In this document: piece by piece, positions 52,601-60,339 of the stretch | How the letters are laid out: the number at the start of each line of letters is the position of its first letter | How positions within the stretch are numbered: position 1 is the first letter of the stretch | From: Halopelagius longus | GTDB taxonomy: Archaea; Halobacteriota; Halobacteria; Halobacteriales; Haloferacaceae | NCBI RefSeq assembly: GCF_900100875.1 | Contig: NZ_FNKQ01000006.1 | Coordinates: 1-64,000 of the forward strand | DNA length: 64,000 bases | Direction: 5' to 3' | Made by a program: the position numbers and the translations under genes | The notes under the pieces: model-generated | Seen by the model: only the letters and a program-made list of their open reading frames with translations | Told to the model about the DNA's origin: nothing | Database searches by the model: none

Positions 52601-53133
52601 GACTCGTTCGCGAGGGCGCGAATCTGCGCTTCCGTCGCCGTCGCCTCGACGTACCGGCCGTGGCCACCGCGCACGGCCTCGGAACCGAGAACGCGGCGCA
52701 CGGCGTCGCGCCCGGTTCGGGTCGCGTTCGGGTCGAGTTCGACGACCACCTCCACCGTCTCGGCGTCGTCGCTCGACGCCGCGGCGACGGCGACACCGCC
52801 CCCGTCACTGCCGGACTGCGCCGTCCCGCCGGCGGTTCCGAGCGACGAGTCTATCTTCGCCCCCGGCCTGCGTTCCGCCGCCCCGTCCGCGTCCCCGTCG
52901 GTCGAATCGTCAGCAGTCGCTGTCGGCGTCGCCGAGTCGGTCGGTGTCGCCGACGCCGTCGACTCCGGCGTCTGCGTCGCGGTGACCTCCGCCGACCCCT
53001 CGACGGCGCGCCCATCCGCGCCGCTTATCCGATATCTGCCATCACCGGCTCCGAGAACCGGAGCGGCGACACCCGCCAGCACGACAAGTGTAACCAACGT
53101 GATGGCTATCCAACCGCGTCCCTCCCGGTTCAC
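49639..53133 (-). CDS. Large secreted subtilisin-like protease with PGF-CTERM anchor
   Basis: An 1164-residue S8 protease. The signal peptide is the first 28 residues (ITLVTLVVLAGVAAPVLGA). A Thr/Ser-rich stretch and an I9-like propeptide region precede the catalytic domain with Asp226 (VAIIDVQQFD), His258 (GGHGTATAE), Asn340 (VSAGN) and Ser542 (FRGTSAAAPHVAG). After residue 590 come beta-helix-like repeats, a choice-of-anchor-D module (FTVLDSDVEGPDADQYSLAA), a TPTPTP-rich linker and the tail ending KAPGFTPLTGAVALVLATLA, a PGF-CTERM sorting signal for archaeosortase A. Exported, glycosylated in the linker, and lipid-anchored, by family knowledge. Confidence 0.92.
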   Translation of the reverse strand: MNREGRGWIAITLVTLVVLAGVAAPVLGAGDGRYRISGADGRAVEGSAEVTATQTPESTASATPTDSATPTATADDSTDGDADGAAERRPGAKIDSSLGTAGGTAQSGSDGGGVAVAAASSDDAETVEVVVELDPNATRTGRDAVRRVLGSEAVRGGHGRYVEATATEAQIRALANESSVSYLRAPARPVSFAGSDGTTEAVETMNVSELHEAGYTGENVTVAIIDVQQFDLDHPAYADRIAATKDFTNKGIGGSGGHGTATAELVGETAPNASVVLVRVNRLWQFYEAVEWLEANTSTDVVSMSLGWYNAGALDGTSEMGDAIDRSVENGTVWTVSAGNSANGDHWNGTWNDPDGDGRLNVSGSREYFTLDARATNGDVPLGIYTSWNDWPGTDQDYKICLYETSDVEGTTPYKCADGPQDGSQRPTETIGGTWGGVDSDGDGREKLYLTVENVSATERADFDIFLGNYLTFSESATKTRSLTLPATEPNLLSVGAVDVTTGKLEGYSSRGPTIDGRRKPDLVAPDNVTSSAYHPTFRGTSAAAPHVAGVLATLIDANSRISPADQQIRLRESARLVGSEPNNDTGYGAVDATRAVAGLGSYDLPPDGRLAWNGTYRLDTGGGPAPDALVVSAPNATLDGEGRAFDAGRADGTALSATDDARTLAVRNLTIRDGTDGLDVSNATVLAVRNVSVEATTAMTATNVSNVTVADSALGGTATLTNATVVRLSNASVDGDATVRSATTVNATGVRIGANASLVGRTGVAVRDAAIGGETTLDAPEGNVTVVDGTAAGDVTLAARNGTASVANLSAAGMPSVNASGRNLTLALGDASGAPNSSLARLSAAATTTYRTNDSANLTLRYDDEYVNESVVGVWVRPSGEWTEANASLDTEANVATLESTENATYAVFGRGLPAVSAPDGVAVESEVESETTAHVDVENVGKANFTVLDSDVEGPDADQYSLAANGTGNVTPGGAATVSVSFAPNRTGTANATLFVSTDEFGVLEVRLNGTATEKVTPTPTPTPTPTPTPTPTEEPDDGGSSGGGGGAPAPAPTPEPTPTPTPTPTVTPTATPTPTATPTPTPTPRQTPVANPTITPVPERTDAANGTRTDGPTERPTTAATEAAGGESGDERTDTKAPGFTPLTGAVALVLATLALVRRRG

Positions 53134-53180
53134 GCGTTCCCCGCGGTTCTCGACTCCGACGAGCCGTCCCTGAACTCGTC

Positions 53181-53236
53181 AGATAGTTGCCCGGTCTGCC
53201 CACTTTCGAACACTATCAGCCTCTGATGACTATCAG
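53181..53236. promoter_or_regulatory. ACTATCAG repeat cluster upstream of the protease gene
   Basis: CAGATAGT at 53180-53187 is the near reverse complement of ACTATCAG at 53212-53219 and 53229-53236. The three lie 48-103 bases upstream of the protease start on the minus strand, a likely promoter/operator position. One mismatch between copies. Regulator not identified. Confidence 0.35.
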
Positions 53237-53360
53237 TCTAAACAGTTTGTGGCTGCGTTCTACCTATACGTATCAGAACCAAAACAGATTCGGCGCGAAC
53301 ACGTAGCCGACGCTCTCGGAGTGACACGAAAGAGAACGGGTGGGTCGCGGTCGGACCGCG

Positions 53361-53543
53361 TCACCCGCGTGGCGTCGGAACCGATTCCGCCGCCGGGTAG
53401 GGCGCCGCCGCGCCGAACGCGGCGGGCGTGGCACCGGAGGTGAGCCCCCTAACTCCCACCCGCTCGGTGCCGGTGCTGGTGTTCTCGTAAACGGCCCTGC
53501 CCATGGCGCGTTCGACCAGCGTCCAGTGTGTATGGTATTCCAT
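53361..53543 (-). CDS. Possible small protein (60 residues)
   Basis: Starts MEYHTHWTLVERAMGRAVYE after an AT-rich leader with AAAGTATACAAATGG. The first 31 residues look protein-like, but the rest is Ala/Pro-rich and not acidic. Doubtful; kept because the upstream region looks like a promoter and a purine-rich ribosome-binding stretch. Confidence 0.3.
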   Translation of the reverse strand: MEYHTHWTLVERAMGRAVYENTSTGTERVGVRGLTSGATPAAFGAAAPYPAAESVPTPRG

Positions 53544-53794
53544 TTGTATACTTTTCCATTCGTTAATCTCTCTTTGAATTACATTTCGCGAGGAGGCGCG
53601 ATTGGACTCTCCCCCTTCCCTCCCCCTCGCGCTCCCCCTCCCATCCCCCTCACGATACCGCTCCGCCCCGCCTCGCCTCGCGCCGTGTCGCCGCCGTCCG
53701 CCCGCGACGTTTGGCGGTGACGTTCGACGCTCAGCTACCGGCAGAAATTTTAAAATTTGTAAAATTGTGGGGCCGCAGGGCGTCTACGGGGCGG

Positions 53795-55333
53795 TTACGC
53801 TTCGCGTTCGAACGGGGACTTCGCGCCCTCCGGTTCCTCGCCCGGGAGGGTGATGAGGTTCCGCCGGCCGAGCGATATCTTGGTTATTCTGTCGTCGTCG
53901 GCCATCGACGAGAGAACGCGACTCACCGTCGCCTTCGACCAGTCGGTGTGTTCGACGATTTCGCTCTGCTCCATCTGTCCGCCGGCCTCTTCGAGGAGCA
54001 TCACTACCTCGTCCTCTCGGGTGAGGGGTCGCGGGACTCTCGACTCGCCGTCGCCGGTTTCGCCGCCCGCGTCCGCGCCGAACGTTCGCTTTGCGGGCGT
54101 CTCCATCCATCCCGCGTTCTCGACGTCGGGGTCTTCCTCGACGGGCGGCGTCGCGGTGACGTCCGCGTGCCGGTCGTCGTCGTCGCCGTCGTCCTCGGGG
54201 AGGGTAGCACCGCCGCGCCGACGCCAGTAGTACCCGCCGATGGCGATTGCGGCGAGGACGACGCCCGCGCCCGCGATCGCTTCGTCGGGGATGTTAGCCG
54301 CGCGCGAGGACTCGACCGGGTCGGTTCCCTCCTCGACTTCGAGTTGGTCGTCCCGCCCGTCGTCGTCCGTGTCGGGGTCGTTCGGATCGGTTCCGTGGAC
54401 GTTGACCTCCGAGGCGTCGTCGAGGCCGTCCTTGTCCGTGTCGGCCTTGTTCGGGTTCGTCTGGTGTTCCTTGACCTCCGAGGCGTCGTCGAGGCCGTCC
54501 TTGTCCGAGTCGGGGTCGTTCGGGTCCGTCTCGTACTGGTTTATCTCCGCGCCGTCTTCGAGGCCGTCACCGTCGGTGTCGGGCTTGTTCGGGTTCGTCC
54601 CGTAGGTCTGCAGTTCCGGGGTGTCGTCTAACCCGTCGCCGTCGGTGTCGGCTTTCGTCGGGTCGGTCTCGTGTTGGTTGACCTCCTTGCCGTCGTTGAT
54701 ACCGTCACCGTCCGTGTCCGGTTTCGTCGGATTCGTATCGTAGGTGTTGACCTCCATGGAGTCCGAGAGGCCGTCGCCGTCCGTGTCGGACTCGGTGGGG
54801 GAGGTTCCGTGGGTGTTGACCTCCTTGCCGTCGTTGAGACCGTCGCCGTCCGTGTCGGCGGTTCGGAACTGAGTGTCGCCGCTCACTTCGTCGGCGTTCG
54901 AGAGGCCGTCGTTGTCGATGTCGCCGGACTGCGACATCACGTGTATCGCCTCGCGTTCGATGACGTTCCGGCCGTTTTCGGTCTTCTCGTAGACCGTGTA
55001 CGTTCCCGAGGCGTCCGTGGACCACGACTGGACGCTGAGCGTGACGTTGTCCGTCCCGTCGCCGGGAACGCACTTCACGGCGGTCGTGTTCTGTCCGGTC
55101 GGTGCGATGCATATCGACGACGACGACGGAATCGGGTTCGTCGTCTCGACGCGTACGTCGGTCGCGGACGTGCGCCAGACGTACGCCGTTCCGTCGGCCG
55201 TCGCCACGGTCCCGTTGGTGACCGTTACTGTCCCCTCCGCCGCCGCGCCCGCCGCAGGCCCGACGAAGGCACCGGTAATCCCGGCTATGAGGACCGCACA
55301 CGCGAACACGAAGCGGAGAATGGTGTGGGTCAT
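53795..55333 (-). CDS. Membrane protein with nine extracellular TSP3 repeats and a cytoplasmic winged helix
   Basis: A 512-residue protein starting MTHTILRFVFACAVLIAG (signal peptide or anchor, residues 1-28). Residues 30-135 are an unrecognised beta-rich domain. Residues 137-340 hold nine 20-25-residue repeats with the calcium-loop pattern D-x-D-x-D-G (DIDNDG once, DTDGDG five times, then DSDKDG, DTDKDG and DTDDDG). A single membrane helix follows (residues 351-370), then an acidic linker and a winged helix (REDEVVMLLEEAGGQMEQSE, HTDWSKATVSRVLSSM) at about 436-500. The domain order implies outside-in signalling by calcium or salt to DNA. I associate the wing with the haloarchaeal DUF7343-type HTH. 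Confidence 0.8.
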   Translation of the reverse strand: MTHTILRFVFACAVLIAGITGAFVGPAAGAAAEGTVTVTNGTVATADGTAYVWRTSATDVRVETTNPIPSSSSICIAPTGQNTTAVKCVPGDGTDNVTLSVQSWSTDASGTYTVYEKTENGRNVIEREAIHVMSQSGDIDNDGLSNADEVSGDTQFRTADTDGDGLNDGKEVNTHGTSPTESDTDGDGLSDSMEVNTYDTNPTKPDTDGDGINDGKEVNQHETDPTKADTDGDGLDDTPELQTYGTNPNKPDTDGDGLEDGAEINQYETDPNDPDSDKDGLDDASEVKEHQTNPNKADTDKDGLDDASEVNVHGTDPNDPDTDDDGRDDQLEVEEGTDPVESSRAANIPDEAIAGAGVVLAAIAIGGYYWRRRGGATLPEDDGDDDDRHADVTATPPVEEDPDVENAGWMETPAKRTFGADAGGETGDGESRVPRPLTREDEVVMLLEEAGGQMEQSEIVEHTDWSKATVSRVLSSMADDDRITKISLGRRNLITLPGEEPEGAKSPFEREA

Positions 55334-55659
55334 GTGGGTGTCGTCCCTGTCGTGAGTATTCACGGTGTGAATGATTCAAAAACTTACTGGCTTTAGGGGG
55401 CATCTCACAATAACGTGAGCATAATTCCTTCATTTTATGAAGAATGTATGGGGTCATAACTAGTTAGTTAAACTCAGTGTATGCTATCCCTACTTCTCTC
55501 GGATCCGACACCGACCGCGTTCTTCGGCGTCAGAAGAGGCGTTCTGAGCCGGTTCTGGAGTTCATGACCGATTAACTACCGGTCAGAACGTGAAACAGTA
55601 GTGAAACGGTGCAACAAACTGCAACGGCTGTTCGGCATTATACGTCTAGCGTTCTTGCT

Positions 55660-56270
55660 ACTAATCGATGGCACTGCGACGAACACCGTTCGTAGGCTCC
55701 GCGTCCGGTCCCTTCGGGGACGGCGCGGCTTCCGATGGTGTGGGCACGCGCCCGTACGCGACGATCACGCAGGCTGCCTCGACGACCCTGTCGGACGCCA
55801 TCGAGACGACGAGCAGACCCACCGGAGAGGAACTCCCCAGCACGCAGGCCCGCAGTGGTGCCCGCGTTCGGCGGGAGCCTCGTCCCATCCCCAGCACGCG
55901 AATGTCAGTCATCGCATCCGAGCGAGCCAAATTCACCGCCACCGCGCGGCGCGAACGACGGTAGAATCCCGTCACATCCCACCCCAGCACCCCACCGATT
56001 CGTTCGGCGCGCCCCCCATCGCGCCGTTCACCCTCGTCGGTCGCGCCGACGGCGAACGCGGGCACCGGCCACACGACTCCCCCATCCGTGTCCCGGCGCC
56101 TCGCTGTGGAAGGCTGCGCTCCCTCGGTGGGTCGTCGCCTCCCTGCCATCGACCCGAGGTCCCCCACCTCGGACCGAACCCCTGCCCGTCGATTACGGGC
56201 GGGCAATCCCACTCATTCAGACGCGTCTCTCATCCGATAGACGCGTCTCTCCGTTCTACTATCCGTAGCG
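55660..56270 (+). ncRNA. Candidate structured RNA: second stem-loop array, strand uncertain
   Basis: Hairpins seen: 55679-55693 (ACGAAC/GTTCGT), 55699-55728 (about 12 bp with two bulges, closed by the tetraloop C-TTCG-G, typical of real RNA), 55742-55753 (GGGC/GCCC), 55861-55875 (CCCGC/GCGGG), 56037-56051 (GTCGG/CCGAC), 56153-56171 (7 bp CCGAGGT/ACCTCGG) and 56186-56202 (GCCCGT/ACGGGC). The element CCCCAGCAC occurs three times (55835, 55889, 55983). A TATA-like box sits about 25 bases before 55660 on the plus strand, and the UUCG loop supports the plus strand; on the minus strand several loops would be G-runs instead. Ends approximate. Not RNase P or SRP RNA by their usual motifs. Confidence 0.45.
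56219..56251. repeat. Duplicate palindrome AGACGCGTCT
   Basis: AGACGCGTCTCTC occurs at 56219 and again at 56239, exactly 20 bases apart. The first ten bases are a perfect palindrome in each copy. Two identical palindromes two helical turns apart are typical of operators for dimeric regulators. They lie at the right end of the stem-loop region, upstream of the aldo/keto reductase stop. Confidence 0.5.
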
Positions 56271-56381
56271 AGTAGTCCGAAAAGACGCGCGGACGAACGG
56301 ACGGGGGACCGTCCCGCTTGGGTTCCCGCGTTCGTCGTCAGTCCCGCGACGGCGGAGACGCCGCGTCCGTCGCTTCGGCGG

Positions 56382-57230
56382 TCACTCGTTCAGGCGCGCC
56401 ATCTCGTCTTCGCGCAGGTCGACCCGCGTCGCGGCGACGTTCTGCTTGAGGTGTTCGACGCTCGACGTGCCCGGAATCGGAAGCATCACCGGCGACTGCT
56501 CCAGCAACCACGCCAGCGCTATCTGGTACTCGTTCTCGTCGTGTTCGCTCGCAACCTCCACCAGCGCCGACTCTTTGTCCTCGAAGTCGGTCGCGCTGAT
56601 GGGGGCCCACGGGATGAAGCCGATGTCGTAGTCCTCGCAGGCGTCGAGGACGTCCTGCGACTCCCGGTCGGCGATGTTGTAGCGGTTCTGGACGGTAGCG
56701 ATCTCGACGATGTCGCGCGCCGTCTCCAACTGCTCGACGGAGACGTTGCTCAGGCCGACGTGCCGTATCACGCCCTCGTCTTTCAGTTCCGCCAGCGCCG
56801 TCACGGACTCCTCGAAGTCGACGTCGGGGTCCGGGCGGTGGAACTGATAGAGGTCGATGGCGTCAACGCCGAGTCGGTCCTGACTGGCGAGGTGCGCGTT
56901 GCGGAGGTAGTCCGGGTCGCCGCGGGCGAGCCAATCGCCGTCGCGGTTCCGAAGCAGGCCGCCCTTCGTCGCCACCACGAGGTCGTCCGGGTACGGCGCG
57001 AGCGATTCCCGGATGAGTCGTTCGCTCACGCCCGGCCCGTAGGAGTCGGCGGTGTCGATGAAGTCGACGCCGAGGTTCACCGCCGTCTGGAGGACACGCT
57101 TCGCCTCCTCCTCGTCGTCCGGCCTGCCGATGATGTTCTCGCCGGTGAGTCGCATCGCGCCGAAGCCGAGGCGGTGGACGGTCAGTTCGCCGCCGATGTC
57201 GAAGGTGTCGCTCTCGTTGCGAAGCGTCAT
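56382..57230 (-). CDS. Aldo/keto reductase
   Basis: A 282-residue NADPH-dependent oxidoreductase. The catalytic tetrad Asp-Tyr-Lys-His is Asp59 in DFIDTAD, Tyr64 in SYGPGVSE, Lys89 in VATKGG and His in IDLYQFHRPDPD. The nucleotide-binding part near the end is LEQSPVMLPIPGTSSVEHL. The ATG at 57230 is chosen; open frame extends 130 codons upstream without family similarity. Substrate unknown. Oriented away from the gap at 57231-57654. Confidence 0.88.
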   Translation of the reverse strand: MTLRNESDTFDIGGELTVHRLGFGAMRLTGENIIGRPDDEEEAKRVLQTAVNLGVDFIDTADSYGPGVSERLIRESLAPYPDDLVVATKGGLLRNRDGDWLARGDPDYLRNAHLASQDRLGVDAIDLYQFHRPDPDVDFEESVTALAELKDEGVIRHVGLSNVSVEQLETARDIVEIATVQNRYNIADRESQDVLDACEDYDIGFIPWAPISATDFEDKESALVEVASEHDENEYQIALAWLLEQSPVMLPIPGTSSVEHLKQNVAATRVDLREDEMARLNE

Positions 57231-57654
57231 GACTCCTCCGACGAACCGTGTTCCCCTAAACGGTGGGGCAGCGGAGGATACGAGGGGTTCCGGGAGTCCG
57301 ACCCGATCCGTCCGTACGCGACTCCGATTCGTCCGCGCACTCTCTCCACTCCGTCCGACGCGACCCACCCTCCCCCGATCTACCCTACCCCATCTGACGC
57401 CGATTACCCCGCGTTCCACGACAACGATTACCGCGTATCTACCGCCGAGCGTCTGACGAACGGCGGACAACGACACAAGACTTTTATTCAACCTCACGTA
57501 CCATTCTCCTACGGTTTCGGGCGTCGGACGTCGGGCGCACGGGTAGGGGTACTTAGTGCGAACGTGTCCGCCGCCCGCCCCTAATTTCATGGACCAACGA
57601 TTTCGAGTGGCGACGCTCACCGCCGGTTCTCCGGTCGGTCGCCGCCGAATCGAC
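57231..57654. other. Intergenic region between aldo/keto reductase and GIDE genes
   Basis: About 420 bases. Contains a TATA-like CTTTTATTCAA near 57480 on the plus strand and a pyrimidine-rich strip at 57350-57400. Both flanking genes are on the minus strand, so this holds the reductase promoter. No gene or clear repeat. Confidence 0.5.
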
Positions 57655-58386
57655 TCAGACGAGAAGAACTAACAGGCCGACGAGGCCCGAGCAGACGCCG
57701 ATGGCGAGGCCCGTGGTGGACTGGCGCGCGACCCGAAACGCCGTCCTGCGGGGCGAGGCGTCCGAGACGACCACCGGGTCGAGGTGCCGGTCGGGGTCGG
57801 TCGCCTCGGCGACGCGCCCGAAGACCGTCGCGTCGTCGCCGGGGTCCAACCGACGCTCCCGGTAGCGACGGTCCCCGAACGAGAACAGGCCGTCCAGCGG
57901 TTTCGGCGGCGTCGCAGCCGCGTTCGCCGCCACCTGCTCCGACGTCTGGAGGTAGTCTCGGACACCCGCGGGCGGGTCCTCGCCGCGTTCCACCGTGACC
58001 GACGAGGACCGGTCGAGGCTGACGGTCGAGGGGTCGTCGCCGACGGTGACGCGCCGTCCGTCGCCGCGAACCTCGAATCCGGTGTTCGCCCGTCCGCCGC
58101 CGATTCGCTCCCACCGCGGGAGGTAGTACGCCCCGACCCGTCGCTCCTCTACGTCGAAGCGGACTGCGACGCAGTCCGTCTTGGTGAACGGGGCGGTCAG
58201 TCGTTCGTCCGTCGTGACTACCGCCCCGGACGCGCGGACGAAGTCGCCGGGTTCGGACGCCGAGGTGAGCGAGTCGGCGGTGGCGAGGCGAATCCCGCGC
58301 GTCGCGTGGCGCAGACTGAACGCGACGACGACGGCCGCGAGGACGAGTAACCCGCCGCCGAACAGCGAGGGCGCGAGAGACGGCAC
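57655..58386 (-). CDS. GIDE-domain membrane protein
   Basis: A 243-residue protein with a membrane helix at each end (residues 7-24 and 224-242). The middle 180 residues match the GIDE (MULAN-like) domain in RLTAPFTKTDCVAVRFDVEE, then ANTGFEVRGDGRRVTVGDDP and GDDATVFGRV. No RING domain is attached, so this is not a ubiquitin ligase; stand-alone GIDE proteins are widespread in haloarchaea and bacteria with unknown function. Acidic, faces outward between the helices. Confidence 0.75.
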   Translation of the reverse strand: MPSLAPSLFGGGLLVLAAVVVAFSLRHATRGIRLATADSLTSASEPGDFVRASGAVVTTDERLTAPFTKTDCVAVRFDVEERRVGAYYLPRWERIGGGRANTGFEVRGDGRRVTVGDDPSTVSLDRSSSVTVERGEDPPAGVRDYLQTSEQVAANAAATPPKPLDGLFSFGDRRYRERRLDPGDDATVFGRVAEATDPDRHLDPVVVSDASPRRTAFRVARQSTTGLAIGVCSGLVGLLVLLV

Positions 58387-58525
58387 GGAACAATGGTCGT
58401 TTCATAGACATGAAATACGCTACGGTTTCGGCGTACGTCGGCGTTCGAGGCGATTCACGCCCCCGCCGGTGACGGAGTACCGGTCCGCGCGGGGACCTAT
58501 AACCGAGGGCGACGAACGGGCGGCC

Positions 58526-59650
58526 ATGACCTCGCCCGCCGACCTGCGCGCGCAGATTCCGACGCTCGACCGGGTTCGGTACATGAACGCCGGTGCCAGC
58601 GGACCGAGTCCGAAACCCGTCGTCGAAGCGGCGGAGTCGATGCTCCGGCGACACGAGTTCGACTCCCACGCCGAGGAGGGACCGTACCCGCTGGCGTCCG
58701 AGACGTACGAGGAGGTTCGGGGCGTCGTCGCGGATTTTCTCGGCGCGGGCGACTCGGAAATCGCGCTGACGCAGAGCACCGCCGACGGCATCACCAGCAT
58801 CGCCTCCGCGATCGAGTGGGAGCCGGGTGATACGGTGGTCAGAACCGACCTCGAACATCCGGCGGGAGTCCTGCCGTGGGCGGCCCTCGAACGCGAGGGC
58901 GTCGACGCGCGCGTCGTCGAGAGCGAGGGCGGCCGAATCGACCGCGAGGCGTACGCCGAAGCGGTTCGCGACGCGAAACTCGTCTGTCTCAGCGCCCTCA
59001 CGTGGAACTACGGCACCCACCTCCCCGTCTCGGAGTTGGTCGACATCGCCCACGAGTCGGGGGCGTTCGTCCTCGTGGACGCCGTGCAGGTTCCCGGCCA
59101 CGCCCGGTTCGACGTGACCGACTGGGGCGCGGACGCCGTCGCCGCCGCCGGGCACAAGTGGCTTCTCGGGACGTGGGGCGCGGGCTTCCTCTACGTCGAG
59201 GAGTCGGTGGCGAACGAACTCCACCCCGGCGCGGTCGGTTATCGGAGCGTCGAGACGCCGACCGCGGAGTCGTACGAGTTCAAGCGGGGTGCGCCCCGGT
59301 TCGAAGTCGGGACGACGAACCTCGCCCCGTACGCGGCGCTTCGAGAGGCGATTCGGACGATGGAGGACGTGGGACTGGACGCCGTCGAACGCCGAATCGA
59401 CGAACTGGCCGCGCGCCTCGCCGAGGGCGTCCCCGACGACCGCCTCGTCAGTCCGGCGTCGCCCGAGTCGGGACTCGTCTCGTTCACCGTCGAGGACCCC
59501 GAGCGAACGGTCGAGGCCCTGAAGGAGCGCGGGTTCGTCCTGCGGTCGATTCCGGCCCCGGAGGGCGCGGTACGGGCGTCTTTGCACGTCTACAACACCG
59601 AAGAGGACGTCGACCGTCTCCTCGACGCGTTGGACGACGCGGGGTGGTAA
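58526..59650 (+). CDS. Class V aminotransferase (PLP-dependent)
   Basis: A 374-residue PLP enzyme. Conserved parts are VRYMNAGASGPSP, STADGITSI, FVLVDAVQVPGH (Asp185), and the Schiff-base Lys211 in AAAGHKWLLGTWGAGFLYV. Similar to cysteine desulfurase or isopenicillin epimerase type enzymes, but without the conserved Cys loop of desulfurases. A C-terminal region with RSIPAPEGAVRASLHVYNTE closes it. Followed 100 bases downstream by msrA on the same strand. Substrate not determined. Confidence 0.85.
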   Translation: MTSPADLRAQIPTLDRVRYMNAGASGPSPKPVVEAAESMLRRHEFDSHAEEGPYPLASETYEEVRGVVADFLGAGDSEIALTQSTADGITSIASAIEWEPGDTVVRTDLEHPAGVLPWAALEREGVDARVVESEGGRIDREAYAEAVRDAKLVCLSALTWNYGTHLPVSELVDIAHESGAFVLVDAVQVPGHARFDVTDWGADAVAAAGHKWLLGTWGAGFLYVEESVANELHPGAVGYRSVETPTAESYEFKRGAPRFEVGTTNLAPYAALREAIRTMEDVGLDAVERRIDELAARLAEGVPDDRLVSPASPESGLVSFTVEDPERTVEALKERGFVLRSIPAPEGAVRASLHVYNTEEDVDRLLDALDDAGW

Positions 59651-59754
59651 GCGGCCGTCGGGTGGTCCGCGCGCGACGGCCGCCGCCCGCCGTTCGCCCG
59701 TCCGTCGCCTTCCGGTGTCGCGGGGCTTTTCGCCTCAGAGACCAATTTAGGGGT

Positions 59755-60297
59755 ATGAGCGAAACTCGAACCGCCACGCTGGCCGGCGGATGTTTCTGGT
59801 GCGTCGAAGCCCCGATGAAGGAGTTGGTAGGCGTCGAGTCCGTCACCTCGGGGTACGCGGGCGGCCACGTGGAGAACCCCTCCTACGAGGAGGTCTGTTC
59901 GGAGACGACCGGTCACGCGGAGGTCGTACAGGTCGAGTTCGACTCCGACGAAATCTCCTTCCGGGAACTGCTCGACGTGTTCTTCGCCATCCACGACCCG
60001 ACGACGGAGAACCGGCAGGGGCCGGACGTGGGGTCGCAGTACCGCTCTGCGATATTCTACCACGACGACGACCAACGGCGCGTCGCCGAGGAGACCATCC
60101 AGGAACTCGAATCCGAAGGCGTCTACGACGGCATCGTCACCGAAGTCGAACCGTTGGACGCGTTCTACGAGGCCGAGGAGCACCACCAGGACTACTACGA
60201 GAAGAACCCGAACCAGCCCTACTGCGCGGTGCAGATTCCGCCGAAACTGGAGAAGGTCAAAGAGAAGTTCGGCGAGAAGGTCCGCGGCGTGCAGTAA
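59755..60297 (+). CDS. msrA: Peptide-methionine (S)-S-oxide reductase
   Basis: A 180-residue repair enzyme that reduces methionine sulfoxide with thioredoxin. The catalytic site is GGCFWCVEAP (Cys13, with Cys16 next), followed by GYAGGH and the conserved EVVQVEFDSDEISF, FFAIHDPTTENRQGPDVGSQ and YRSAIFYHDDDQ blocks. The C-terminus ends in CAVQIPPKLEKVKEKF. Typical length. Alone or with the aminotransferase upstream. A standard oxidative stress gene. Confidence 0.93.
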   Translation: MSETRTATLAGGCFWCVEAPMKELVGVESVTSGYAGGHVENPSYEEVCSETTGHAEVVQVEFDSDEISFRELLDVFFAIHDPTTENRQGPDVGSQYRSAIFYHDDDQRRVAEETIQELESEGVYDGIVTEVEPLDAFYEAEEHHQDYYEKNPNQPYCAVQIPPKLEKVKEKFGEKVRGVQ

Positions 60298-60339
60298 CCC
60301 CGTCGAATTTCCGCGTCGCGTCCGACGATTTTCGCCCGC

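Larger units (their letters stand above)
53134..53794. other. Intergenic region upstream of the protease gene
   Basis: About 660 bases. Near the protease gene are two direct ACTATCAG repeats (53212 and 53229) and an inverted copy-like AGATAGT (53181), which may be operator sites. A low-confidence small frame lies at 53361-53543. Near 53745-53770 is an AT-rich strip containing AAAATTTGTAAAATTGTGGG, resembling the parA-upstream repeats. Confidence 0.5.
55334..56381. other. Long intergenic region containing the second stem-loop array
   Basis: About 1050 bases with no acidic protein frame. The strip at 55370-55600 is ordinary to AT-rich, with a TATA-like CATTATACGT near 55634. The remainder is the stem-loop array. 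No transposon ends found. Confidence 0.6.

Noticed and set aside
55661..56212. A 183-residue minus-strand frame in the second stem-loop region
   Set aside because: Arg/Gly-rich translation with no recognised domain and a different composition from haloarchaeal proteins. I could not exclude a small conserved peptide.
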